Source: Aestuariibaculum marinum
Lineage (GTDB): Bacteria > Bacteroidota > Bacteroidia > Flavobacteriales > Flavobacteriaceae
Length of the DNA: 64,000 nucleotides
Assembly: GCF_014596975.1 (NCBI RefSeq)
Contig: NZ_JACVXD010000001.1
Span: 73,273-137,272, forward strand
Direction of reading: 5' to 3'
The translations under genes were made by a program, and so were the position numbers. The number at the start of each line of letters is the position of its first letter. Positions within the stretch are counted from its first letter, which is position 1. Below are positions 26,159 to 35,300 of this stretch, piece after piece. The notes beneath the pieces are model-generated. The model was not told the DNA's origin and searched no databases. It saw only the letters and a list, made by a program, of their open reading frames with translations.

Positions 26159-28192
26159 ATGGCACAGTCAAGACAACTTGTAGCAATAATGTTTACCGAT
26201 ATTGAAGGGTATACAGCCTTAATGCAAAAGGATGAAAAACAAGCTGTGCATATACGTCAAAAGCACCGTGAAGTGTTTAATATGTCAACAAAAGAGTGTG
26301 AAGGTGAATTAATTCAGTATTACGGAGATGGCACATTAAGTGTTTTTAAAAGTTCGATAGCGGCAGTTAACTGTGCGATTAAAATGCAGCAGTATTTTCA
26401 GCAAAGTCCTGTTATTCCGGTTCGTATTGGAATTCATCTTGGAGATATTATTAAAACAGAAACCGATATTATTGGAGATGCCGTAAATGTGGCATCGAGA
26501 ATTGAATCTTTGGCTGTTGCAGGAAGCATCTTGGTTTCAGGTAAGATTAACGATGATTTAAGAAACCAAAGTGAATTTGAAACTAAATATCTTGATGTTT
26601 TCGAATTTAAAAATGTGAATCAAACCATGCCGGTTTTTGCTATAGCAAATGAAGGAGTTGTTGTGCCGAATTTATCTGAAATAAATGGGAAAACCGAAGA
26701 GCGTATAGGGAAATCCTTCAAAAGTTTTAAGAGAAAAGCAGCTGTTTTACTTTTTGTGTTATTGGCTTTTATTGCCACATTATTAATAACCAGACAGCAA
26801 ACCAGTAACGGTCATCAATTAAATGAATTAACAATTGCTGTACTACCATTTAACAGTGTGAATTTAGATAATAATTCGGAGTCTTTTACCGATGGTGTTA
26901 CCGATGATATAATAACTCACCTTTCTAAAATCCAGCATTTGCAAGTTATTTCCAGAGCATCGGCCATGCATTACAAAGGAACCGAAAAGTCTATTCAGCA
27001 AATAGCAAAAGAATTAGATGTAAATTATATTCTAGAAGGAAGTGTGCGTGTTAATGATAATCAGGTCCGTATCAATGCCAATTTGGTAGATGCCGCCAGT
27101 AATAAAAATTTATGGGCCAATAATTACGATAATACGATGGTGCAGATATTTAAGTTGCAGACTGATGTTTCAAAAGATATAGCTAATGCACTTAAAATTC
27201 GATTGAGTGAAACTGAGGAATCTCGTTTAAATAGTTTACCCACAAATAATCCGGAAGCCTACAGTGTGTTTAAAGAAGGTCAAATGTATTTACACAGAGG
27301 AGGAGGAAAAGTTGAGGAACTTAAAAAAGCAGAGCAATTATTTAAGCGCGCCACAGAGATTGATCCTAATTTTTGTAGAGCCTATGTTGGTTTAGCAGAA
27401 ACCTATCTTGAATATATTTTCTGGGGAAGAGAGTCTCCAAAAAAAATGTTGGAACAGGCATCTATACCTGCGTTAAAGGCTTTAGCGATTAATTCAAATG
27501 ATGGAGGGACTTTTGGAGCCTTAGGGGCTATTAGTTATTATAAATACCAGAGAGAAACAGCCATACTTTACTTGAAAAAAGCTATTGAAATTAACCCAAG
27601 TTATGTAAACGCTTATGATAAGTTGGCATGGATTTATGCATTTGAAGGAAATCTGAAATTGATGGAGGAGAACTTCAATAAGGTAATTAAATTAGACCCT
27701 TTGTCCTCCAAATATATAGGTGATATGGGGCAGCACTATTATTATCTTGGTGAATATCAAAAAGCCATTGATAAAATGGATGAATCCTTAAAAATGTTTC
27801 CAAATAATAATATGCTGATATGGATGAAGGCCACAAATTTAACCGGTTTAGGAAAATATCATGAAGCTATAGAGCTTTATACATCCAGAAGTGTTGCTTC
27901 TAATACCAATTGGATGTTAGGTTACTCTTATGGTATGATTGGCGAACGAGAAAAAGCCCAAGATATTTTAGAATACCAGCTGAACAAAAACAAAATGGTT
28001 TATGTGCCACCTTTTATGATTGCAACCATTTATATGGGCTTAGGAGATGTTGAGAATGCTTTAACCTGGTTGGAAAAAGATTATGAAGTTGGAGGTCAAG
28101 GACTTTTCTTTTGGGGACTGAAGCAAGATATAAGGTTTAAACCTTTAAGGGAAGAACCAAGATTTCAGGCTTTATTGAGTAAAGTAAACTAG
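26159..28192 (+). CDS. Class III nucleotide cyclase with TolB-like and TPR regions
   Basis: A 677-aa protein. Residues 5-165 are a class III cyclase with metal aspartates Asp14 (FTDIEGYT) and Asp57 (YYGDG) and the GDAVNVASRIE motif. The substrate positions are Gln (in place of Lys) and Asp (TDIIGD), the latter as in adenylate cyclases. One TM segment (about 195-213) follows. A TolB/FlgO-like domain (about 225-360, AVLPFNSVN and YILEGSVR) then leads into TPR repeats to the end, presumably outside the cytoplasm. The gene is divergent from the activator with a cyclic-nucleotide-binding domain, so it is a candidate source of its ligand. A terminator follows at 28204. Confidence 0.88.
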   Translation: MAQSRQLVAIMFTDIEGYTALMQKDEKQAVHIRQKHREVFNMSTKECEGELIQYYGDGTLSVFKSSIAAVNCAIKMQQYFQQSPVIPVRIGIHLGDIIKTETDIIGDAVNVASRIESLAVAGSILVSGKINDDLRNQSEFETKYLDVFEFKNVNQTMPVFAIANEGVVVPNLSEINGKTEERIGKSFKSFKRKAAVLLFVLLAFIATLLITRQQTSNGHQLNELTIAVLPFNSVNLDNNSESFTDGVTDDIITHLSKIQHLQVISRASAMHYKGTEKSIQQIAKELDVNYILEGSVRVNDNQVRINANLVDAASNKNLWANNYDNTMVQIFKLQTDVSKDIANALKIRLSETEESRLNSLPTNNPEAYSVFKEGQMYLHRGGGKVEELKKAEQLFKRATEIDPNFCRAYVGLAETYLEYIFWGRESPKKMLEQASIPALKALAINSNDGGTFGALGAISYYKYQRETAILYLKKAIEINPSYVNAYDKLAWIYAFEGNLKLMEENFNKVIKLDPLSSKYIGDMGQHYYYLGEYQKAIDKMDESLKMFPNNNMLIWMKATNLTGLGKYHEAIELYTSRSVASNTNWMLGYSYGMIGEREKAQDILEYQLNKNKMVYVPPFMIATIYMGLGDVENALTWLEKDYEVGGQGLFFWGLKQDIRFKPLREEPRFQALLSKVN

Positions 28193-28203
28193 CTTTAAAA
28201 ATT

Positions 28204-28236
28204 AAAAGCGCAATCTAGAATATCGATTACGCTTTT
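28204..28236. terminator. Bidirectional terminator between convergent genes
   Basis: AAAAGCGCAAT (28204-28214) pairs with ATTACGCTTTT (28226-28236) with one mismatch. It stands between the stop codons of the cyclase (plus) and the PepSY-like gene (minus). Confidence 0.7.
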
Positions 28237-28259
28237 AGGTGACTAATTCAAATAAAATA

Positions 28260-28997
28260 TTAAATAAACTTACCATTACTATTTAACTTCAAAGATTTTT
28301 TATTACCGTTTGCATCTATTTTTACCTTGTAAATTTTGTTTGTTCCAGCTTGTTCATTGTATGTAACTATATAGGTGTTGGTTTTAATAACAGCACCGGG
28401 ATATTCATTGTTAATAGCATCTAACACAATACGAGGAAGTCTGATATCTTTAAAGCGTTCATACGATCTTAGAAGATTTCCTTCCGAATCAAATACCGCA
28501 TTAATTTGACCGTTTTTATCGGCACCTTCTTTAAAGGCTATTTCAAATGTATCTGGTTTTTCGCTATAAGATTCGTGTTGTGTAATATCAAAATTAGCAA
28601 CCATTGTTTCTAATACACTAATGCGGTCACAATCCGATGATAATGAAACGGCTTCATGGTATTCATCGTTTAAATGATTTTTTGTTGTTTTGGCAATTGA
28701 AGATTTCCCTTTTATTGATTCCACAATATAGTTGTCATCAACCATAAAGTCATCATTTAAAATAGCTATTAGGTTATCTTTAAAACTTGAAATTTTACTT
28801 GATGTAGCAAAATTGGGCTCTCTTTCTCTTACTATTTTATGAGCATTTGCTTTATTCCATACAACCTCAGGAGATTCTATTAAAAACGTTTCCATGATTG
28901 TTTCTAAATAGAGTGGATGACGTTGATCCTCGATTTGTGAATAACTTAGGTTGGCTAAGCCTAAGAGGGTTAAAGCCAGTAAAAAATTTTTCATCAT
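28260..28997 (-). CDS. Secreted PepSY-like protein
   Basis: A 245-aa protein with a signal peptide (cleavage near LSYSQ). The C-terminal about 90 residues (PRIVLDAINNEYPGAVIKTN and the final IYKVKIDANGNKK strand) resemble the PepSY-like domains of secreted Bacteroidota proteins. The N-terminal part is unrecognised. It lies downstream of the Crp/Fnr regulator gene in the same direction, with a perfect dyad (29087-29102) in the spacer. Function unknown. Confidence 0.65.
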   Translation of the reverse strand: MMKNFLLALTLLGLANLSYSQIEDQRHPLYLETIMETFLIESPEVVWNKANAHKIVREREPNFATSSKISSFKDNLIAILNDDFMVDDNYIVESIKGKSSIAKTTKNHLNDEYHEAVSLSSDCDRISVLETMVANFDITQHESYSEKPDTFEIAFKEGADKNGQINAVFDSEGNLLRSYERFKDIRLPRIVLDAINNEYPGAVIKTNTYIVTYNEQAGTNKIYKVKIDANGNKKSLKLNSNGKFI

Positions 28998-29086
28998 AAT
29001 AGAATTTAATTAAACAATTTGCTATTACTATTATTCAGGGAGAAAAATTTTATACTGTAAAACTAGTCCGATTATGCAATGTCGTT

Positions 29087-29102
29087 TGCTACCTAAGTAG
29101 CA
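29087..29102. promoter_or_regulatory. Perfect 6-4-6 dyad before the PepSY-like gene
   Basis: TGCTAC-CTAA-GTAGCA is a perfect inverted repeat with a 4-nt spacer, lying between the Crp/Fnr gene and the PepSY-like gene. The geometry equals that of the dyads at 5324-5361, and Fnr-type sites also have N4 spacers. It may be a target of the adjacent regulator. Confidence 0.45.
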
Positions 29103-29139
29103 TTTTAATATGTTTTAAGAAATGTTTAACTTTTAATAA

Positions 29140-29835
29140 TCACTCGTTATTTAACTTATCTAAGAGTAGATTCATATTCTTTATTTCTATTGTTTTGTTT
29201 TTAATGTCAATAATGCCTTCTTTTTTAAAGATTTGAATCTGACGGTTTAAAACGGCTCTGGTTGTACCTATAAGTTGAGCGAGTTCTTTATGAGGGAGGT
29301 TGTTTATGTTTTCAATTTGATTTGAAGAATGGTTGATGTTATTTATAAGAAGCTTTGCTAATTTGGTCGAGGTGTCATCAATAGAAGTACTGGAAACATA
29401 GGCTTCTAAATCATTAAGTTTGTAAAGCGTATAATGTAGTAATGATTTATAAAATTCAGGATTATCGGCCATCCACCGTTTTAGTAAAAGTGAGTTTGTT
29501 ACTAGTATCTTGGCATTTGTTAAAGTCTCATAATACACTTTGTGTTGAGAAAAATTCAATAAACGCGACACATCAAAAGCATCATGTTTAACTAATAAAA
29601 AAAGAGTGATTTTACGGTCTTTAGATTTGTTGTAATAGTAGAGTTTTAGTTTCCCCGATATAATAATGTAAAAGTTATATTGAGTACCATCTCCATCTAA
29701 CAGGCAGGTGTTTTTAGGCCATTGTTTTACTGTGGAAATTTTCGTGTAGGCATGTAATTGCTCATCAGAAATCTCATTGAATAAAGAGTTTTCTTTCAGA
29801 ATAGGGATGATATAATCTTTATTTTCTTTAGCCAT
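29140..29835 (-). CDS. Crp/Fnr family transcription regulator
   Basis: A 231-aa protein with an N-terminal cupin-like sensor domain (about 15-125), a dimer helix, and a winged helix-turn-helix (about 180-215, LPHKELAQLIGTTRAVLNRQI). The sensor lacks the Gly-Glu...Arg-Ala phosphate cassette, so it is unlikely to bind cAMP. No Cys cluster for iron-sulfur is visible. The signal is therefore unknown. It is a single gene facing the RlmI-like gene. Confidence 0.88.
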   Translation of the reverse strand: MAKENKDYIIPILKENSLFNEISDEQLHAYTKISTVKQWPKNTCLLDGDGTQYNFYIIISGKLKLYYYNKSKDRKITLFLLVKHDAFDVSRLLNFSQHKVYYETLTNAKILVTNSLLLKRWMADNPEFYKSLLHYTLYKLNDLEAYVSSTSIDDTSTKLAKLLINNINHSSNQIENINNLPHKELAQLIGTTRAVLNRQIQIFKKEGIIDIKNKTIEIKNMNLLLDKLNNE

Positions 29836-30003
29836 GTTAGGGAACAGTTATTTTTAATAAAGATTATCAGGGAGGTGCTATAACCTCAGGGTATTCCAAA
29901 TTTAATCAATTTTAAGTTAGTAATCTCAATTTTTAATTAGAATTGTTTTATTCCCAGTGTTAAAAGAAATACTTTTGAAGTCTGAAAATTATACACTACA
30001 CAC

Positions 30004-31227
30004 ATGTCCTTTTCAAAAAAATTAAAATCAACTTATTCGCCAAACAGATTAGCCGTAAAACTTAACACAAAAGGTGAGCAGTTTGTTTTAAAAGGGCACC
30101 CTTGGGTGTTTTCAAACAACATAACAAAGATAAAAGACGATGCTAAGTCGGGTGATTTAGCTATTGTTTTTGATAAAAGTAAAAATAGAGTTATTGGTTT
30201 AGGGCTTTACGATGCCAACTCGCCAATACGTATAAAAATGCTGCATAGCGGGTTTGAAAAGGCCGAAATAAATGCTGAATTTTTTCAGAATAGAATTAAC
30301 GAAGCTTTCGCTAAACGTCATGAATTACTTCAAACCAACACCAATAGTTATCGTTTATTGTTTGGAGAAAATGATGGTTTTCCAGGGCTAATTGCTGATG
30401 TGTACAATACAGTTTTAGTGGTGAAGATCTATTCAGAAATCTGGTTACCTTATTTAGAAAGTATTGTGCCAAGTCTTCAAAAAATATCGGAAGCCGAAAC
30501 GGTTGTTATTCGTTTAAGCCGAAGTTTAGAACAATCTAAACTGCATGATTTAGAAAATGGAGAAGTAGTTTTTGGGAAGCTCGAAAATGAGGTGGTTGAG
30601 TTTGTAGAACATAATGTAAAGTTTTCAGCTAACGTTATTAAAGGACATAAAACGGGTTATTTCTTAGATCATCGTGCTAATAGAAAACAAGTGGGAGAGT
30701 GGAGTAAGGGTAAAACAGTTTTAGATGTCTTTAGTTATGCAGGAGGATTCTCGGTTCATGCATTGTACAACGGAGCAACCTCAGTAACGAGTTTAGATAT
30801 TAGTAGACAGGCTTTAGATATAGCAGTCGAAAACGGAAAGCTTAACGATTATCCTGGAGAACATAAAATTATAGCAGGCGATGCTTTTGAGGAACTTCAA
30901 AAACTTATAGACAACAAGGTAACATTTGATGTTGTGGTTATCGATCCACCGAGTTTTGCCAAGCAAGCTTCAGAAATAGACTTGGCAAAGAAAAAGTATG
31001 CCCAGTTGGCTCAGTTAGGAGAAAGACTGACTGCAAAACACGGGCTTTTGGTTTTGGCGTCTTGTTCATCACGAGTAACGTCGCAAGCTTTTTTCGATAT
31101 CAATCAGCTAGTTTTAAGCAAAGTTAATCGTCCGTATAATTTAAAATTAAAAACCTATCACGATACCGATCATCCTATTGGATTTGAAGAAGGCGCTTAT
31201 TTAAAATGTGGATATTATCAGTTTTAA
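30004..31227 (+). CDS. RlmI-like 23S rRNA cytosine methyltransferase
   Basis: A 407-aa class I SAM-dependent methyltransferase with an N-terminal PUA domain (about 14-95, including KGHPWVFSNNI and GLGLYD) and a catalytic domain. SAM motif I is VLDVFSYAGGFSVHAL (about 239-254) and the active-site motif is DVVVIDPPSFAKQ. The layout matches RlmI, which makes m5C in 23S rRNA. The GHKTGYFLDHR motif before the SAM site is also typical. It is a single-gene unit. Confidence 0.88.
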   Translation: MSFSKKLKSTYSPNRLAVKLNTKGEQFVLKGHPWVFSNNITKIKDDAKSGDLAIVFDKSKNRVIGLGLYDANSPIRIKMLHSGFEKAEINAEFFQNRINEAFAKRHELLQTNTNSYRLLFGENDGFPGLIADVYNTVLVVKIYSEIWLPYLESIVPSLQKISEAETVVIRLSRSLEQSKLHDLENGEVVFGKLENEVVEFVEHNVKFSANVIKGHKTGYFLDHRANRKQVGEWSKGKTVLDVFSYAGGFSVHALYNGATSVTSLDISRQALDIAVENGKLNDYPGEHKIIAGDAFEELQKLIDNKVTFDVVVIDPPSFAKQASEIDLAKKKYAQLAQLGERLTAKHGLLVLASCSSRVTSQAFFDINQLVLSKVNRPYNLKLKTYHDTDHPIGFEEGAYLKCGYYQF

Positions 31228-31268
31228 TATTCAGATTGCATAAGGTGTTATGCGTGCATAATATTTTG

Positions 31269-31276
31269 TATGTTTG
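31269..31276 (+). promoter_or_regulatory. -7 box of the nitronate monooxygenase gene
   Basis: TATGTTTG matches TAnnTTTG and lies 17 bp upstream of the ATG at 31294, which gives a very short leader. Confidence 0.5.
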
Positions 31277-31293
31277 TATAAAACCAACAGTAA

Positions 31294-32241
31294 ATGTCAA
31301 CTAAACTTACCACACTTCTCAATATTAAACACCCTATTATTTTAGCACCAATGTTTTTGGTGTCTAACACGGCCATGGTTAAGGCAGCCATGAACGAAGG
31401 GATTGCCGGGTGTATTCCTGCGCTTAATTACCGAACCTTAGAAGAATTAAGGTTAGCTATTAAGGAATTAAAGGAAGCTAAGGTAGAAGGAGGTTCCTTT
31501 GGTTTTAATTTAATCGTTAATAAATCAAATATTAAGTACAAAGATCAGTTACAGGTGCTTTGTGACGAAGGGTGTGACTTTATTATTACCTCCCTCGGTA
31601 ATCCCGAAGAAACCATTACCGAAGCTCATAAAGCAGGAATTAAAGTGTTTTGTGATGTGGTTGATTTAAAGTATGCTAAAAAAGTTGAAGCCTTGGGGGC
31701 CGATGCCGTTATTGCTGTCAATAATGAAGCAGGTGGCCATCGAGGCGATTTATCGCCTGAAACCCTTATAAAATTATTAACGGCGCAATGCAAAATTCCT
31801 GTGATTTCAGCGGGAGGCGTTGGTTGTAAAGCTGATGTAGACAGGATGTTAAGTTATGGTGCAGCGGGAGTATCTGTGGGGAGTCCGTTTATAGCCTCAA
31901 TGGAAGCTAACGTTACGGACGAATATAAACAGGCTTGTGTAGATTATGGTGCAGATGATATTGTTATGACCGAACGTATCTCTGGGACACCATGTACTGT
32001 GATTAACACCCCTTATGTTAAAAAAATAGGAACTAAAGCAACATGGTTAGAGTCTGTTTTAAATCGACATAAAAAACTTAAGAAATGGGTGAAAATGATT
32101 CGGTTTTCAATAGGTATGAATGCCACAAAAAATGCAGCTACAAAAGCGACGTATAAGACCGTTTGGGTTGCAGGTCCAAGCATTGCACACACGACTGAAA
32201 TATTGCCGGTTTCATCTATTATAAAACGCTTAATTGAATAA
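31294..32241 (+). CDS. Nitronate monooxygenase family protein
   Basis: A 315-aa FMN-dependent TIM barrel of the nitronate monooxygenase (2-nitropropane dioxygenase) family. Visible motifs are APMFLVSNTAMVKAAMNEG at the N-terminus, the VNNEAGGHRG loop with the catalytic His, and the FMN phosphate loop VISAGGVG followed by GAAGVSVGSPF. These enzymes oxidise nitronates or act as flavin reductases. The gene has its own promoter box and is followed by an aldo/keto reductase gene with another promoter. Confidence 0.88.
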   Translation: MSTKLTTLLNIKHPIILAPMFLVSNTAMVKAAMNEGIAGCIPALNYRTLEELRLAIKELKEAKVEGGSFGFNLIVNKSNIKYKDQLQVLCDEGCDFIITSLGNPEETITEAHKAGIKVFCDVVDLKYAKKVEALGADAVIAVNNEAGGHRGDLSPETLIKLLTAQCKIPVISAGGVGCKADVDRMLSYGAAGVSVGSPFIASMEANVTDEYKQACVDYGADDIVMTERISGTPCTVINTPYVKKIGTKATWLESVLNRHKKLKKWVKMIRFSIGMNATKNAATKATYKTVWVAGPSIAHTTEILPVSSIIKRLIE

Positions 32242-32266
32242 GGGCTTTTTTCTGAATTGTTTATTA

Positions 32267-32274
32267 TAACTTTG
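32267..32274 (+). promoter_or_regulatory. -7 box of the aldo/keto reductase gene
   Basis: TAACTTTG matches TAnnTTTG, 28 bp before the ATG at 32303. Confidence 0.5.
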
Positions 32275-32302
32275 TTTGCAGAAATTTAGAAATTAAACAA
32301 TA

Positions 32303-33289
32303 ATGAAACATAGATATTTAGGCCAAAATGGTTTTGAAGTTAGTGAAGTAGGATTAGGATGCTGGCAATTGGGAGCCGATTGGGGGCAAGATTTGTCAAA
32401 AGAAACAGCATTCGAAATTTTAAACGAAGCCGTAAAAAACGGCATCACCTTTTTTGATACTGCCGATGTTTACGGTAATGGAAAAAGTGAAGCGTTAATT
32501 GGTGAGTTTTTAAAAACCTGTGATATACCAATCAGAGTAGCCACTAAGTTTGGTAGAGCTGCCAATGCTTATCCAGATAAATATACTAAAGATGTATTGC
32601 GAAAAACGGTTCAAGAATCCCTTGAGCGTTTAGGAGTAGATAGTTTAGATTTGCTTCAATTACATTGTATCCCAACGGAATATTTAAAAGAAGGAGAAAT
32701 TTTTGACTGGTTACGAGATTTAAAAGCAGAAGGTTTAATACAACATTTTGGAGCAAGCGTTGAAACGGTTGAAGAAGGATTGATTTGTTTAGAACAGGAA
32801 GGTATATTATCACTACAAGTTATTTTTAATGTATTTCGCCAAAAGTTGGTAAGCGAATTATTACCTCAGGCACAAGAAAAAGGTGTTGGTATAATTGTAA
32901 GATTACCATTGGCAAGTGGTTTGCTAACTGGAAAATTTAATGCAAACACTACTTTTGCTGAAGACGATCACAGAAATTTTAATCGCGACGGACAAGCTTT
33001 TAATGTAGGGGAGACTTTTGCAGGATTGCCTTATGAGAAAGGATTGGAGTTAGTTGATGCTATTAAAAATAATATCCTTCTAGATGAATTGACTATGGCA
33101 CAACTGGCTTTACGTTGGATTTTAGATCACAAAGCGGTAAGTTCAATTATTCCTGGAGCGAGTTCAAAACAACAGGTTATTGGTAATGCTCAGGTATCAA
33201 ATTTAAATGCCTTATCTCCGGAAGTACATCAGGCATTAACTCAATTATATAAAGAAAAAGTTCACGATTACATTCGTGGGGGATATTAA
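32303..33289 (+). CDS. Aldo/keto reductase
   Basis: A 328-aa NADPH-dependent oxidoreductase. The catalytic tetrad of the family is complete: Asp and Tyr in FDTADVYGNGKSE, Lys in VATKFGRA, and His in LDLLQLHCIP. The C-terminal cofactor segment SSIIPGASSKQQVIGNA is present. It is a monocistronic unit with a strong terminator at 33310. Substrate unknown. Confidence 0.93.
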   Translation: MKHRYLGQNGFEVSEVGLGCWQLGADWGQDLSKETAFEILNEAVKNGITFFDTADVYGNGKSEALIGEFLKTCDIPIRVATKFGRAANAYPDKYTKDVLRKTVQESLERLGVDSLDLLQLHCIPTEYLKEGEIFDWLRDLKAEGLIQHFGASVETVEEGLICLEQEGILSLQVIFNVFRQKLVSELLPQAQEKGVGIIVRLPLASGLLTGKFNANTTFAEDDHRNFNRDGQAFNVGETFAGLPYEKGLELVDAIKNNILLDELTMAQLALRWILDHKAVSSIIPGASSKQQVIGNAQVSNLNALSPEVHQALTQLYKEKVHDYIRGGY

Positions 33290-33309
33290 AAACCCTGTTA
33301 AAACACACT

Positions 33310-33342
33310 AAACATCGCAGCAAGTTAGTTTCTGCGATGTTT
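33310..33342 (+). terminator. Terminator of the aldo/keto reductase gene
   Basis: An 11-bp stem (33310-33320 with 33332-33342), 11-nt loop, followed by a T-run. Confidence 0.85.
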
Positions 33343-33436
33343 TTTATGTTAAAAGATGTTTTGATACGTTAAAACGTTTGATATTCAGAGTTTAATAAAC
33401 TAATTTCGTAAGAAACGTATTAAATTTATTTTTCTT

Positions 33437-33865
33437 ATGAAACACTTAACCTTATCTTTCTGTATAGCTTCACTGCTGTTATTTTTTTCTTGTAAAACAT
33501 CACAATCTACCAGCGATGCATTGTTCGATACACAATGGGAATTAGAATATGTTACCGGACCCAGAATAGCTTTTGAGGCGCTTTATCCGAATAAAAAACC
33601 TCAAATTACATTCAATAAAGAAGACGGTAAAGTCATGGGGAATAATGGTTGTAATGGATATTCAGCCGATTATACTTTAGAAGGTAATAAATTATCTTTT
33701 GGAGAGCCCGGACCATCGACTTTAATGTTTTGTGAAGGAGGAGGAGAAGCAGTGTTTTTAAAAACCATGAAAAAAATTGAAGCCTACAGCATAGATGCAG
33801 ATGGTAAATTGAACTTAATGATGGGAGATTTACCAATGATGCGCTTTAAAAAAATAACACGTTAG
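33437..33865 (+). CDS. META domain lipoprotein
   Basis: A 142-aa lipoprotein (LLLFFSCKTS, Cys19) with one META/HslJ-type domain. Its hallmarks are the DTQWELEYV start, VMGNNGCNGYSADY, and FCEGGGEAVFLKTM. HslJ-like proteins are heat-inducible envelope proteins linked to drug tolerance in E. coli. It is followed 2 bp later by a related lipoprotein gene, so the two are co-transcribed. Confidence 0.85.
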   Translation: MKHLTLSFCIASLLLFFSCKTSQSTSDALFDTQWELEYVTGPRIAFEALYPNKKPQITFNKEDGKVMGNNGCNGYSADYTLEGNKLSFGEPGPSTLMFCEGGGEAVFLKTMKKIEAYSIDADGKLNLMMGDLPMMRFKKITR

Positions 33866-33867
33866 TT

Positions 33868-34674
33868 ATGCGTAGATTGTTATGTTATTTTCCAGTTTTT
33901 GTCATCTTATGTTTTTCATGTAAAAATCAAAAAACAAAACCTTCCGAAGCGTTAGAGGTTGAAGCAATAGATGTTGCTGATATTCAGGTAAAAGAAGAAA
34001 ATTCAGAAGCTATGAAGTCTGGTTCGTATTTTATAGCTGCAGGAACGGAGCCATTTTGGGGATTGTCTATAGCAGATAATAAAATTGAATTGAAAATGAT
34101 GAGTGACACGATAACAACACCTCATGTAGCCCCTGTTCGTGCGATGGATGCTAATGTTAAGCGTTATAGAGTTGAAACGGAAGCCGTGAATTTAACTATC
34201 CAGGTTTCAAAGCGTAAGTGCATTAATGCCATGTCGGGAGAGGAGTTTCCGTATTCTGTAACGATAAATTATAATTATACGGGACTGGAAACAGAACATA
34301 CTTTTCAAGGGTGTGGTTACTATACAACAACGTTAAAAACGGGTTGTTATGCTTATAATGATAATAACAATTCAGTAATGTTTAAAATTACAGATGTAAG
34401 TGATGAGGTTTTCGGCAGATTAAAATATAGTTATCATGAAAAGGATGAAAGTACTGGTAATTTTAGAGGAAGGTTGTATCGTGATAGGCTGTTTGGAACA
34501 TTCACATTTATGTCAGAAGGTATTGAAAGTGTTCGAGAAGTGGCCTTTTTGGTAAAACAAGATACCTTAATTGAAGGATTAGGGGCACTAAATGAGGCAG
34601 GTACTGCGTTTAAATTTAGAGATAGTATTCAATATACATCTAAAACCCCATTAACAATTACGGATTGTAAATAA
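33868..34674 (+). CDS. COG3650-like envelope lipoprotein
   Basis: A 268-aa lipoprotein (VILCFSCKNQ, Cys17). The middle domain (AAGTEPFWGLSIADNKIEL ... KRKCINAMSGEEFPYSVTI) follows the COG3650 family of predicted envelope proteins, which often accompany META domain proteins. The GCGYY motif closes this domain, and a second beta domain runs to the end. It is in an operon with the META gene before it and the membrane protein gene after it (17-bp gap). Confidence 0.7.
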   Translation: MRRLLCYFPVFVILCFSCKNQKTKPSEALEVEAIDVADIQVKEENSEAMKSGSYFIAAGTEPFWGLSIADNKIELKMMSDTITTPHVAPVRAMDANVKRYRVETEAVNLTIQVSKRKCINAMSGEEFPYSVTINYNYTGLETEHTFQGCGYYTTTLKTGCYAYNDNNNSVMFKITDVSDEVFGRLKYSYHEKDESTGNFRGRLYRDRLFGTFTFMSEGIESVREVAFLVKQDTLIEGLGALNEAGTAFKFRDSIQYTSKTPLTITDCK

Positions 34675-34691
34675 TATTGATTTAAGCTCTT

Positions 34692-35300
34692 ATGAAAACA
34701 AGGTTAGCTTATAGCATTGCGATATTAGGTTGGTTTGCTGTATTGATGCAGTTTGTATTGATGCTGATGAATAAAACCATGTCTTCAACCGAAACGATAG
34801 TTCGGTTTTTTAGTTATTTCACGATTCTAACCAATACCATAGTCGCTTTATTTTTTACCACTAAAAATTTAAACTTACAAAAGGTAGATTTTAAAACCTG
34901 GTTAACACCTATAGCTGTGTATATTACAGTAGTCTGTTTGGTATATCAGATTTTATTAAGGCCTGTTTGGTCACCGGTAGGGTTTCAAATTGTAATAGAT
35001 GAATTATTGCATAGTATAATCCCTGTTTTAACGGTGTTATATTGGTTTTTATATGACGGTGCTAAGCATGTAGTTTGGTCGTTAATTCCCAAATGGTTGA
35101 TATATCCGTTAGTGTATTTGATTTATATTTTAGTTCGAGGTATGTTTTCTGGTTTTTACCCGTATCCGTTTATTAATGTTCTGGAAATTGGCTGGCAACA
35201 AACACTAATTAATAGCGCATTAATGTGTTTGTTGTTTTTAATGTTGTTTTCGATGTTTATTGGTTTAGGACAACGTTTAAAGTTGGGCAATTATAACTGA
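34692..35300 (+). CDS. Pr6Pr-type integral membrane protein
   Basis: A 202-aa protein with six predicted membrane segments. The features RFFSYFTILTNTIVALFF, LLHSIIPVLTVLYW and YPFINV match the Pr6Pr/FAR-17a-like membrane family of unknown function. Its last 24 bp overlap the 3' end of the convergent acetyltransferase gene. Confidence 0.8.
   Translation: MKTRLAYSIAILGWFAVLMQFVLMLMNKTMSSTETIVRFFSYFTILTNTIVALFFTTKNLNLQKVDFKTWLTPIAVYITVVCLVYQILLRPVWSPVGFQIVIDELLHSIIPVLTVLYWFLYDGAKHVVWSLIPKWLIYPLVYLIYILVRGMFSGFYPYPFINVLEIGWQQTLINSALMCLLFLMLFSMFIGLGQRLKLGNYN

Noticed and set aside
26159..26175. ATGGCACAGTCAAG at the cyclase start as a sigma-54 box
   Set aside because: It is the start of the coding sequence and has no GC 10 nt after the GG.
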